DNA from: UBA11986 sp963734955
GTDB lineage: Bacteria > Bacteroidota > Ignavibacteria > UBA10030 > UBA6906
Reading direction: 5' to 3'
DNA: 64,000 nucleotides
Assembly: GCA_963734955.1 (NCBI GenBank)
Contig: CAVTJO010000006.1
Span: 248,001-312,000, forward strand
In this document: positions 26,824 to 34,899 of the stretch, one piece after another
How the letters are laid out: each line of letters begins with the position of its first letter
Position numbering within the stretch: position 1 is the stretch's first letter
Notes under the pieces: model-generated
Databases searched by the model: none
The model's input: the letters and a program-made list of their open reading frames with translations, nothing else
Told to the model about the DNA's origin: nothing
Position numbers and translations under genes: made by a program

Positions 26824-27495
26824 TCAGTGTTTGGATTCGTTGACGACGTTTACACGCAGTGTTCCTACTGATTCCAGCTCAGCCTCCAGGATATCTCCAT
26901 CATGAACCGGGCCAACTCCTTCAGGCGTTCCGGTAAAAATCAGGTCACCGGGCTCGAGTGTAAAAATCGAGGAGAGGTATGATACAAGATAGTCCGTTTT
27001 GTAAATCATGGCGCTGGTATTGCTTTTCTGGCGGATTTCGCCGTTCACTTTCAGCGAGAGTCCAAGTGAATGCGGATCAATCACTCCTGCTTTCTCAACT
27101 ACATCCGACAACGGGGCTGAGGTATCGAAACCTTTTGACACCGTCCACGGTAATCCTTTCCTTTTTGCGTCATTCTGAATGTCACGCAGGGTCATGTCCA
27201 GTCCCACCGCAAAACCCTCCACGAACTCGTTTGAATGTTCCACTCTCACATTTCTGGCTCGCTTGCCAATCACAATCACCATCTCAACTTCGTGATGAAT
27301 GTCAGAAGAGATGTGAGGAAGGACCACGCTCTCCCCACTATGAATGACTGCAGTTGCGGGTTTCAAGAAAACCACGGGAGACTCAGTGAGGGTCGAGTTC
27401 ATCTCTTTTGCATGGGCAGCATAATTTCGTCCAAGACACAGAATCTTTCCTACCTGAAGCGATTTGCCCGATCCTCTAACGAATACTCTGCTCAT
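26824..27495 (-). CDS. Fumarylacetoacetate hydrolase (FAH) family protein
   Basis: 223 residues, the length of the short single-domain branch (FAHD1/YcgM-like). Visible features are ILCLGRNYAAHAKEM near 18-32, then HHEVEMVIVIGKRARN with the metal-binding E-x-E near 68-74, and the conserved LSSIFTLEPGDLIFTGTPEGVG near 175-200. Such enzymes cleave or decarboxylate 2,4-diketo acids, for example acylpyruvates or oxaloacetate, using a divalent metal. First gene of the minus-strand block; a promoter candidate sits about 30 bases upstream. Confidence 0.9.
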   Translation of the reverse strand: MSRVFVRGSGKSLQVGKILCLGRNYAAHAKEMNSTLTESPVVFLKPATAVIHSGESVVLPHISSDIHHEVEMVIVIGKRARNVRVEHSNEFVEGFAVGLDMTLRDIQNDAKRKGLPWTVSKGFDTSAPLSDVVEKAGVIDPHSLGLSLKVNGEIRQKSNTSAMIYKTDYLVSYLSSIFTLEPGDLIFTGTPEGVGPVHDGDILEAELESVGTLRVNVVNESKH

Positions 27496-27523
27496 TCATA
27501 AGAGATTATGATGATAGGTATGA

Positions 27524-27554
27524 AGAATATAGTTAGGTGAAGGTGGATTATCAA
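27524..27554 (-). promoter_or_regulatory. Candidate promoter of the FAH-ParA-M23-ValS block
   Basis: Minus strand: TTG (27554-27552), 20 bases, TATATTCT (27531-27524), followed 28 bases later by the ATG at 27495. Divergent from the purM promoter candidate 47 bases away. Confidence 0.5.
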
Positions 27555-27600
27555 GAACAATTTCAATAATCTGAAAATCATTACGAATAAGAGGACCTGC

Positions 27601-27631
27601 TTGCAATTCTATATTTTTCTCTCTACTTTTG
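27601..27631 (+). promoter_or_regulatory. Candidate promoter of purM
   Basis: TTG at 27601-27603, 20 bases, TACTTTTG at 27624-27631: a full TAnnTTTG match 34 bases before the TTG start codon of purM. Confidence 0.55.
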
Positions 27632-27665
27632 CGCATCAAGTTTTCCTTGAACACAGGTTCCTAAG

Positions 27666-28670
27666 TTGTCAATTACCTACGCACAGTCGGGAGTCGACGT
27701 TGCAGCGGGTGACAAGTTCGTTCGACGCATAAAGCGTGCTCTCAGGTCTACATATTCCAGCTCAGTTCTCGGGGATGTCGGGCTTTTCGGAGCATTTTAC
27801 GACGCGAGATTCAGGAATTACAAATCACCCGTTCTCGTCTCGAGCGTTGACGGTGTCGGAACCAAGCTCCTTATCGCGCAGATGATGGGCAAGCATGACA
27901 CGATCGGCCAGGATCTTGTCAATCATTGTGTTAATGATATCCTTGCCTGCGGTGCGGAACCCCTTTTCTTCATGGACTATTTTGCGACCGGCAAACTCCA
28001 GAGTAACGTTGCCACTCAGGTGATTAGTGGATTTGTGCGAGCGTGCAAACAGAACAGGTGTGCTCTCATAGGGGGGGAAACTGCGGAGATGCCGGGTGTT
28101 TACGAAGAGAACGTATATGATCTCTCCGGCACAATCGTGGGCGTCGTTGAACGAAACAGAATGGTCACCGGCAAACGTATCAGGCAAGGAGATGTGTTGA
28201 TTGGACTACCCTCGACCGGATTGCACACTAATGGGTATTCGCTTGCCCGGGCTGTCCTTCTGGCGAAGTATTCCGTCGATGAAGTGATCGATGAATTGGG
28301 GTCGACGCTCGGCGAAGCCCTCCTGATGGTGCACCGGTCCTATCTGAAAATTGTTACTGGTGTGATCAAGAAGTTCGATGTGAAAGGTTTGTCACATGTG
28401 ACAGGCGGAGGCATTGAAGGAAATACGATGCGAGTGATCCCGCGCGGACTTTCGCTTAAGTTGGATTGGGGCTCATGGAGACGGCCTGCGATATTCAGAC
28501 TCATCGAACGCCTTGGTGGGGTTCCTGAAGCGGACATGCGCCGCACATTCAATCTTGGGATCGGATTTGTCATGATCGTGTCGAAGAAGAAATGCGATGC
28601 AATCTTAGGTTACCTCAAGAAGACGGGATATCCGGGCTACGTTCTCGGTCAAGTGGTCCGGGGCGTGTAG
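27666..28670 (+). CDS. purM: Phosphoribosylformylglycinamidine cyclo-ligase (AIR synthetase)
   Basis: 334 residues. The N-terminus TYAQSGVDVAAGDKFV is the family signature (Y-x-x-x-G-V-D). Further motifs: SSVDGVGTKLLIA near 60-72, HCVNDILACGAEPLFFMDY near 88-106, ALIGGETAEMPG near 134-145, and SHVTGGGIEGN near 241-251. It closes the imidazole ring of purines (FGAM + ATP to AIR). The start is TTG at 27666 with no good ATG nearby. The histidine kinase gene follows after 44 bases, with a TACATTTG element at 28679 that might be a separate promoter. Confidence 0.95.
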   Translation: MSITYAQSGVDVAAGDKFVRRIKRALRSTYSSSVLGDVGLFGAFYDARFRNYKSPVLVSSVDGVGTKLLIAQMMGKHDTIGQDLVNHCVNDILACGAEPLFFMDYFATGKLQSNVATQVISGFVRACKQNRCALIGGETAEMPGVYEENVYDLSGTIVGVVERNRMVTGKRIRQGDVLIGLPSTGLHTNGYSLARAVLLAKYSVDEVIDELGSTLGEALLMVHRSYLKIVTGVIKKFDVKGLSHVTGGGIEGNTMRVIPRGLSLKLDWGSWRRPAIFRLIERLGGVPEADMRRTFNLGIGFVMIVSKKKCDAILGYLKKTGYPGYVLGQVVRGV

Positions 28671-28714
28671 GAGGGGACTACATTTGTACTTTCGTTAGGG
28701 GAAAATAGATTCGA

Positions 28715-30583
28715 GTGGCAACCGAAAACGAGAAGAACTCAGTTCAGGATGGCCTGCACCCGAAGTCGATGAAAATCGGATTGACTCGGGCCCTAAATCT
28801 TACGGATGAAATTCACCTCAGTCCCGATGAAATGAGGATGAATCTCGTGAGAGCGGCCTCATTCTACAATTCGGTAAGCACTCTCAGTGAAATTGCGCTT
28901 CAAATCGATGCTGCTCATAGTCGCGAAGAGATCCTGGGCACACTACGCGCACAGACAAAGTGGATTCTGGATCATGATGTGTACTTCGTTGCCCTGCTCA
29001 ACAAATCGCATACGCACTACGGCATCAACACACTCTCACCCATTGCCGATTCCACCGGTCTCAATCATAAGCACTTTCCGCTGAACCAGGGGATGCCGGG
29101 ATGGGTGATTCAGAACCAGTCGCCCATTGTAATTGACGTTACTGCAGGGCCGGCATTCACCGAATCCATCGAAGGTACACTTGCCGACCTGGGCATGAAA
29201 TCGCTGCTCATGGTGCCGCTGCGAACCGGTGAGGAGACAATCGGAGCCATTGTGCTAAGCTCCGCCCGCCCGAGCGCCTATGGAGAACATGAGATGTGTT
29301 TGGGGCAGTTGCTTGCCCTTCAGGTTGCCATTGCGCTAAAGAACTCTGCCATGTTTGAGGATGCCACCAAGAGGATTGCACAAATAGAACTCGTGAATGA
29401 GATCGCGGAGAAGCTCACCTCTACGCTTGAGCTGGACGAGATCCTCGACTCTGCAGCTGATTCAATCCGGAAAGATTTCAACTACTTTGATGTGACCATT
29501 TTCCTGGTGAATCGACAGGAGGATGAGGTGGTCCTTGTTGCTCACTCGGGCAACTACGTTGATTTCCTTCCCCACGGTTACAGGCAGAACATGTCCGAGG
29601 GTATTGTCGGGTGGGTTGCCATGCATGGTGAAAAGATTCTGGCAAACGACGTCGCTGAAGACCCGCGCTACGTTTCCTATGAGTATCACAGCACAAAGTC
29701 GGAGTTCGCGATACCAATCCTCATCGATCAGGAGATTGTCGGCATCCTCAACATTGAAGACACCAAGCTGCATGCGTTTGATGAGACTGATGCGATTGTG
29801 CTCGAAACGCTTTGCGATCAGTTGGGAAGCGCTATCAAGAACGCAAAGCTCTACGAGGAAGTGAAGAAGGCCAACTCAAAGCTGACTGAGCTGGACCGGA
29901 TGAAGTCAGATTTCCTGAGCATTGTTTCTCACGATTTCCGTTCCCCGCTTGCAAGTATTATTCTTGCCGCAAAAGCACTGTTGAAACGAGGCGACGCCAC
30001 CGATCCACGGCGATTCAATGAGTATTTGACGATCATTGTGGATCAGGCCAACAAACTCAGCCATCTCGCCGAAGATACGCTCTCCATCGCCAAGATGGAA
30101 TCAGGGCAGCTCAGTTATTTCTTCAAGGTCGTTAACGTCGAACGCTTGATCAAAGATGCTGCCTCGCTGGTGAGTTTCTCCCGGCGGCATACCCTTGAAC
30201 ACTTTGTCGATGGTGGGGTCTCGTACATTAAAGGCGACCAAACCAAGCTCCGTCAGGTTGTCCAGAACCTTCTTTCCAATGCCGTCAAGTACTCCCCCAG
30301 GGGGGGAACCATTCGCGTACGGGCGGAGAACTATTCAACCGATCAAATGATTATCTCTGTTGCCGACGAGGGGATTGGAATTCCTGTGGATCAAATCGGC
30401 AAGCTCTTTCAGAAATTCTCCCGGATTGACTCTGACGAGGCACGTGAGATCAAAGGGTCGGGACTCGGCCTGTGGATTTGCAGGGAAATTGTCAAGGCAC
30501 ACGGCGGGAAGATCTGGGTGGAGAGCGAGGTTGGGAAAGGCAGCGTGTTTAAGTTCACACTCAAGAAAGCCAACCAGGAATAA
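28715..30583 (+). CDS. Soluble GAF-GAF histidine kinase
   Basis: 622 residues with no membrane helices, so cytoplasmic. Order: unrecognised N-terminus (1-60), GAF domain (about 60-220), second GAF domain (about 230-380), short coiled coil, then the dimerisation/phosphoacceptor helix FLSIVSHDFRSPL with His near 406, and the ATPase domain with N box QNLLSNAVKYSPRGG near 512-526, G1 VADEGIGIP, and G2 GSGLGLWICREIVKAHGG near 592-610. GAF domains sense small ligands, light or redox state. Start is GTG at 28715. No response regulator is next to it; it is an orphan kinase here. Confidence 0.92.
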   Translation: MATENEKNSVQDGLHPKSMKIGLTRALNLTDEIHLSPDEMRMNLVRAASFYNSVSTLSEIALQIDAAHSREEILGTLRAQTKWILDHDVYFVALLNKSHTHYGINTLSPIADSTGLNHKHFPLNQGMPGWVIQNQSPIVIDVTAGPAFTESIEGTLADLGMKSLLMVPLRTGEETIGAIVLSSARPSAYGEHEMCLGQLLALQVAIALKNSAMFEDATKRIAQIELVNEIAEKLTSTLELDEILDSAADSIRKDFNYFDVTIFLVNRQEDEVVLVAHSGNYVDFLPHGYRQNMSEGIVGWVAMHGEKILANDVAEDPRYVSYEYHSTKSEFAIPILIDQEIVGILNIEDTKLHAFDETDAIVLETLCDQLGSAIKNAKLYEEVKKANSKLTELDRMKSDFLSIVSHDFRSPLASIILAAKALLKRGDATDPRRFNEYLTIIVDQANKLSHLAEDTLSIAKMESGQLSYFFKVVNVERLIKDAASLVSFSRRHTLEHFVDGGVSYIKGDQTKLRQVVQNLLSNAVKYSPRGGTIRVRAENYSTDQMIISVADEGIGIPVDQIGKLFQKFSRIDSDEAREIKGSGLGLWICREIVKAHGGKIWVESEVGKGSVFKFTLKKANQE

Positions 30584-30595
30584 CGTTGATTCAAA

Positions 30596-30931
30596 TCAGC
30601 TGCGGGGCCTTTCCTGCGGCACCTTCTGTTTTTCATTGAGACGTTTGATCACTCCCTCAAAAAAATCCCTCCACTTCCCAGGGTTGGCTCTGTAGGCCTC
30701 CACAGTCGAGCGAAACGTCTGCTCTGAGGTTCCGAATGACCGGAAAATCGAATCGGGGTCGAACTGTCTGGACGAATCGGCAGGTACGTGCCTGAGGCCC
30801 CCAGTCTCTTCAAGCAGTGAAGCATATACCGCCTCAAACCGATCGGCAGGGAGGATCGGCTTCGGGCCTTCCTTACCGCAGGAGGCCGACAGCAACAATA
30901 CAGCAAGCAAACCCCAGGTTCTCGAATTCAT
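30596..30931 (-). CDS. Small lipoprotein, DUF4296-like
   Basis: 111 residues. Signal peptide with lipobox LSASC (Cys about 18). The mature part (FDPDSIFRSFGTSEQTFRSTVEAYRANPGKWRD...) has the pattern of short Bacteroidota lipoproteins where a predicted helix ends 'F..S..YY...P..f..I...v...l'. That resemblance to DUF4296 is tentative. It is convergent with the histidine kinase gene, 12 bases apart, and divergent from efp. Function unknown. Confidence 0.65.
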   Translation of the reverse strand: MNSRTWGLLAVLLLSASCGKEGPKPILPADRFEAVYASLLEETGGLRHVPADSSRQFDPDSIFRSFGTSEQTFRSTVEAYRANPGKWRDFFEGVIKRLNEKQKVPQERPRS

Positions 30932-31019
30932 AGTTGCAGACGTCTGGGAATGACGGTAACCATTCCATCGATTCCAATCAAGACCCTCTGAGACTGGGCT
31001 CGAAGATTTTCACATTACC

Positions 31020-31048
31020 TTGACTTTCACGCGCAATTAGTATATATT
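31020..31048 (+). promoter_or_regulatory. Candidate promoter of efp
   Basis: TTGACT at 31020-31025, 17 bases, TATATT at 31043-31048: matches both a sigma-70 layout and the local TTG-N20-TAnnTT pattern. It lies about 65 bases before the efp start codon. Confidence 0.6.
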
Positions 31049-31112
31049 TTTGCCCCATTCTTGAAGAAAATCGATCAATTTTCAATCATTTTTGTCTTTT
31101 TCTTGAGTATTT

Positions 31113-31679
31113 ATGCCTTCAACTGCTGATTTCCGACCGGGTCTTGTTATCAAGATGAACAATAACGAGCTGTGGACGGTTGTCGAATTTCAACATGTGA
31201 ACCCTGGAAACTGGCGGGCATTTGTCCGTACGAAGCTCAAGAACCTGAAAACCGGAAAGGTCGTGGAGAACCGTTTTCGCGCCGGGGAGGCAATTGAGAT
31301 CGTCCGGATCGAAAGGAAGGAGTTCCAGTTTCTGTACCGGGATAACTCTGGCTATGTTTTTATGGAAAAGGATACCTACGAGCAGCTCACCGTAGATCCC
31401 AAGGAAATAGGGGAGGGGGCTCAGTTTCTAAAGGATGGGGAGTCAGTCGATATTCTCTTCAATGGCAACGAAATCACTGGTGTTGAGTTGCCAATAACCG
31501 TTGAGCTCAAGGTTATCGAAACAGTCCCGGGCGTTAAGGGTGACAGCGCAAACCCCGGCAACAAACCGGCAAGGCTGGAGACCGGCGCAACGGTGGGCGT
31601 GCCACTCTTCATCAATGAGGGGGATGTAATTCGCATTGATACCCGCACTGGAGAGTACCTTGAGCGGGTGAAGGTCTGA
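31113..31679 (+). CDS. efp: Elongation factor P
   Basis: 188 residues, the standard three-domain length. The C-terminal OB domain ends with the signature VIRIDTRTGEYLERV. EF-P enters stalled ribosomes at polyproline stretches. The loop that reaches the peptidyl-transferase centre reads NPGNWRAFVRTKL; aligned to E. coli KPGKGQAFARVKL, the position of the modified Lys34 is Asn. No lysine- or arginine-modifying enzyme gene is nearby. The promoter candidate is directly upstream, and accB follows 52 bases after its stop, so efp, accB and accC may be one transcript as in many bacteria. Confidence 0.96.
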   Translation: MPSTADFRPGLVIKMNNNELWTVVEFQHVNPGNWRAFVRTKLKNLKTGKVVENRFRAGEAIEIVRIERKEFQFLYRDNSGYVFMEKDTYEQLTVDPKEIGEGAQFLKDGESVDILFNGNEITGVELPITVELKVIETVPGVKGDSANPGNKPARLETGATVGVPLFINEGDVIRIDTRTGEYLERVKV

Positions 31680-31731
31680 GGATCATCCCGACGATTCAAT
31701 TCACCATACCCCGTCATTCCTGGAGTCTGAT

Positions 31732-32217
31732 ATGGACCTGAGCTATGTGAAGAAGCTTATCAAGCTGCTATCCGACAGCGAGGTTGACGAAATAGAGATT
31801 GAGGAAGAGGGGAAGAAAATCAGAGTCGTGAAGCATGCAAACAACTCCTTAGCCTTCAACGCTGGAATGATCGGGGCTCAGATACCGGTATACCAGCAGC
31901 CGATACAACTGCCTCCCCCCCCGGCTCAGCCAGCTCCGGGTGTGCCGGCCCAAGCGACCGCAACTCCCAAGACAAACCTGCATGAAATAAAATCACCCAT
32001 CGTCGGCACGTTTTACAAAGCGCCCGCTCCGGATGCAGCCCCTTTCGTGGAGATAGGGTCAGTAATTCAGCCGGGAACCGTGCTCTGCATTGTCGAGGCC
32101 ATGAAGTTGATGAATGAGATTGAGTCTGATGTCTCCGGCAAGATCGCAAAAGTTGCGGTCGAGAACGGCCAGGCAGTTGAGTACGGCCAAACGCTCTTCC
32201 TTGTCGAGCTTGTGTAG
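31732..32217 (+). CDS. accB: Biotin carboxyl carrier protein of acetyl-CoA carboxylase
   Basis: 161 residues. N-terminal helical region, a Pro/Ala-rich linker at about 60-85, and a C-terminal biotinyl domain with the biotinylation site EAMKLMNEI (Lys near 125). It carries carboxybiotin between AccC and the carboxyltransferase in fatty acid synthesis. It lies between efp and accC in the same direction, 32 bases before accC. Confidence 0.97.
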   Translation: MDLSYVKKLIKLLSDSEVDEIEIEEEGKKIRVVKHANNSLAFNAGMIGAQIPVYQQPIQLPPPPAQPAPGVPAQATATPKTNLHEIKSPIVGTFYKAPAPDAAPFVEIGSVIQPGTVLCIVEAMKLMNEIESDVSGKIAKVAVENGQAVEYGQTLFLVELV

Positions 32218-32249
32218 TTCGCAGCCAATCCCCTCACAGGAGCCAGACG

Positions 32250-33599
32250 GTGTTCAAAAAGGTCCTGATTGCCAATCGCGGTGAAATCGCCCTCCGCATT
32301 ATTCGAGTCTGCAAGCAGTTTGACATAAAGACCGTGGCAATCTATTCCGAGGCCGATCGGGATTCGCTGCATGTCCGCTTTGCGGATGAAGCTGTCTGTA
32401 TCGGTCCGCCTCCTAGTAAGGAAAGCTATCTCAAGATTCCCCGCATCATTGCCGCTGCAGAAATCACGAACGCGGATGCCATTCATCCGGGCTATGGATT
32501 CCTCGCAGAAAATGCGGGGTTCGCTGAGATCTGCACAACGTCCGGGATAAAGTTCATCGGACCGACTGCTGAGATGATCACAGCAATGGGTGACAAAGCA
32601 CTTGCCAGGGAAACTATGAAGAAGGCGGGAGTGCCCGTCGTTCCCGGCAGCGATGGAGTCCTGAAGAGTGCGGGTGAGGCGACAGAGGTGGCGAAGACAA
32701 TCGGCTTTCCGGTCATTCTCAAAGCCGTCGCCGGTGGCGGCGGAAGGGGGATGAGAATTGTTCGTGAAGAAAGTGAGATAGAGAACTCCTTTAAGACAGC
32801 CCAGCACGAGGCAGAGCAAGGGTTTGGCAATCCAGACCTGTACGTTGAGAAGTACATCGAGCAGCCGCATCATATCGAAGTTCAGGTGTTTGGAGATGAA
32901 CATGGAAATGTTATTCACCTGGGTGAGCGGGATTGTTCAATACAACGTCGGCACCAGAAGCTTATTGAAGAATCACCCTCACCGTTTGTCGATGAAGACC
33001 TCCGGAAGAAGATGGGGGAGGCAGCCATCAAGGGTTGCAAGGCCGTAAACTATGTGAATGCCGGGACGGTTGAATTCCTCGTCGACAGGAACAAGCATTT
33101 CTATTTTATGGAAATGAATACCCGCATACAGGTTGAACATCCCGTCACCGAGCAGGTCACCGGTCATGATCTGGTGAAGCTTCAGCTGCGCGTTGCCGCG
33201 GGGGAGCGTCTTCCGAAGCGGAAGATCATACAGCGTGGGCATGCGATCGAATGCCGGATCAACGCGGAAGACCCTTCACACAACTTCAGACCGAACCCCG
33301 GGAAAATCACCGACTTTCACATGCCCGGAGGGTTCGGAGTAAGGGTGGACACTCACAGTTATGCCGGGTACGATGTACCACCGTATTACGATTCGCTCAT
33401 TGCAAAGCTTATTGTGTACGCCCTGACCCGCGAAGGCGCCATCAACAAAATGACATCCGCCCTTGATGAGTTTACCATCGAAGGGATCAAGACTACGATT
33501 CCATTCCACCGTGCAGTGATGCGGGAGGAACGCTTCCGTGACGGCAAGTTTGACACGAGTTTTCTCGAAACATTCCAATACCAAGCACCAGCCATCTGA
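32250..33599 (+). CDS. accC: Biotin carboxylase subunit of acetyl-CoA carboxylase
   Basis: 449 residues. Starts at GTG 32250 (MFKKVLIANRGEIALRI, the family start). ATP-grasp motifs: KAVAGGGGRGMRIV near 158-171, EKYIEQPHHIEVQVFGD near 200-216, and the active-site NTRIQVEHPVTE near 289-300. It carboxylates the biotin of AccB using ATP and bicarbonate. The stop is 11 bases before the gcvH start. Confidence 0.97.
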   Translation: MFKKVLIANRGEIALRIIRVCKQFDIKTVAIYSEADRDSLHVRFADEAVCIGPPPSKESYLKIPRIIAAAEITNADAIHPGYGFLAENAGFAEICTTSGIKFIGPTAEMITAMGDKALARETMKKAGVPVVPGSDGVLKSAGEATEVAKTIGFPVILKAVAGGGGRGMRIVREESEIENSFKTAQHEAEQGFGNPDLYVEKYIEQPHHIEVQVFGDEHGNVIHLGERDCSIQRRHQKLIEESPSPFVDEDLRKKMGEAAIKGCKAVNYVNAGTVEFLVDRNKHFYFMEMNTRIQVEHPVTEQVTGHDLVKLQLRVAAGERLPKRKIIQRGHAIECRINAEDPSHNFRPNPGKITDFHMPGGFGVRVDTHSYAGYDVPPYYDSLIAKLIVYALTREGAINKMTSALDEFTIEGIKTTIPFHRAVMREERFRDGKFDTSFLETFQYQAPAI

Positions 33600-33610
33600 A
33601 AGGATTGACC

Positions 33611-33991
33611 ATGAATTTCCCCGAGAACCTCAAGTACACCAAGGACCACGAATGGATACAGATTGACGGAGATACTGGTATCGTTGGTATCACCGACTAT
33701 GCGCAGGGAGAGCTGGGCGATGTCGTGTTTGTCGAACTTCCCGCCGTGGGGAAAGTGGTGAAAACCCACGACTCGTTCGGCACAATTGAGGCAGTGAAAG
33801 CAGTATCAGACCTTTTTGCGCCGGCGTCAGGTTCCATCGTAGCCGTGAATCCGGAGCTGGAAAAGACCCCGGAAATCGTGAACAAGGATCCGTACGGGAA
33901 GGGGTGGATGGTGAAGATCAAGCTCTCCAATGCTGTTGAAGTCTCAAGCCTCCTTTCTGCCACGGCCTATAAACAATTAATCGGCAAGTAA
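33611..33991 (+). CDS. gcvH: Glycine cleavage system H protein
   Basis: 126 residues, full length. The lipoylation segment IEAVKAVSDL (Lys near 63) and the start YTKDHEWIQ are diagnostic. It shuttles the aminomethyl group between the P, T and L proteins. ATG 33611 with AAAGGA upstream is preferred to the TTG at 33605. It is placed directly after accC; no gcvP or gcvT is in the window, so an extra role in lipoate relay, as known for some lone H proteins, is possible but not shown. A strong terminator follows. Confidence 0.96.
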   Translation: MNFPENLKYTKDHEWIQIDGDTGIVGITDYAQGELGDVVFVELPAVGKVVKTHDSFGTIEAVKAVSDLFAPASGSIVAVNPELEKTPEIVNKDPYGKGWMVKIKLSNAVEVSSLLSATAYKQLIGK

Positions 33992-34018
33992 TTCCGGGGA
34001 GTCTCCTGGAAGCAGAAA

Positions 34019-34050
34019 CGCCGGACATGGATCCTGTCCGGCGTTTCTTT
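34019..34050 (+). terminator. Terminator after gcvH
   Basis: Nine-base perfect stem CGCCGGACA (34019-34027) with TGTCCGGCG (34035-34043), seven-base loop, then TTTCTTT. It ends the efp-accB-accC-gcvH transcript and faces a convergent gene. Confidence 0.9.
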
Positions 34051-34068
34051 ATTCAATCCAATCCCCGA

Positions 34069-34776
34069 TTATTTGATCAGCAGCAATCTCCTCGAGTCCA
34101 CGCGATCGTTCATCCGAAGTCGACACATATAAACACCGGACGAGAGAGATCTTGCATCGAATGTCAACCGATGAGATCCCGCAGACATTACTTCATCCGC
34201 CAGGGTTGAAACTTCATTTCCCAGAAGATCATACACCTTCAGAGATACAAACCCTGCGTTGACAGTCTTGAACTCGATTGTCGTGCTGGGGTTAAATGGA
34301 TTGGGATAGTTCTGAAAGAGCGAGAACTCATCCGGGACGCCAGCAGTGTGATGGACATCGGTCGATATTCCATTTCCCGTGAACGTGAGAACGCGTTGGT
34401 CAAGAGGGTTGTGAGTGTTGCTCGAAACAACACGGACAATTCCCGTGCCTGCATTCGTTACTGTATAGATGTGCATTGAGAATGGAAGTGTATCACCCGA
34501 ACTCATCTGCGGTGTGACTATGCTGTCCACCTCCGGAGGGTAACAGGCGGTCACACACATTGCCGATTCCCAGTTCTGGGGGAGATTGTTCACGGTCCGA
34601 ACGAGCAACAGCGTCAACGTATTCGGTGATGTGTTTGTGATTGTGCAATCGAACACTATTTCAGAGCCCACGGGCGCGGCAAGAGTCGTTTCGGCCGCAA
34701 CGAATGTGAAGCTCTGTGCTGGTGCGTTGCCCGATCCGAGCAAGGCAATCGTACTCAGAATAGCTAATACTCTCAT
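34069..34776 (-). CDS. Secreted protein with T9SS sorting domain
   Basis: About 235 residues. Signal peptide MRVLAILSTIALLGSGNAPAQ. The middle (30-140) is a beta-rich domain with a pair of close Cys (MCVTACYPP) and no known function. The last 75 residues are a T9SS sorting domain (QNYPNPFNPSTTIEF, LKVYDLLGNEVSTL, LSSGVYMCRL). The start is uncertain among ATG 34776, GTG 34779 and GTG 34788; GGAGGAG upstream is best spaced for the first two. It lies downstream of the Omp28-like tandem on the same strand. Confidence 0.82.
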   Translation of the reverse strand: MRVLAILSTIALLGSGNAPAQSFTFVAAETTLAAPVGSEIVFDCTITNTSPNTLTLLLVRTVNNLPQNWESAMCVTACYPPEVDSIVTPQMSSGDTLPFSMHIYTVTNAGTGIVRVVSSNTHNPLDQRVLTFTGNGISTDVHHTAGVPDEFSLFQNYPNPFNPSTTIEFKTVNAGFVSLKVYDLLGNEVSTLADEVMSAGSHRLTFDARSLSSGVYMCRLRMNDRVDSRRLLLIK

Positions 34777-34846
34777 CACACTATCCACTCCTCCAGTCTT
34801 CAGTTCCGAACATCGAATCCCTGCCCCTTTGCTCGCATATACATCC

Positions 34847-34871
34847 GACCCGGCTATTCGATGGCCGGGTC
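34847..34871 (-). terminator. Hairpin after the first Omp28-like gene
   Basis: Perfect eight-base stem GACCCGGC/GCCGGGTC with a nine-base loop, 28 bases after the stop of the upstream gene. It lacks a T run on the minus strand, so it may be a weak terminator or an mRNA-end stabiliser. Confidence 0.35.
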
Positions 34872-34899
34872 AGATTATTGTTTGCCCGCCGGCTTACAA

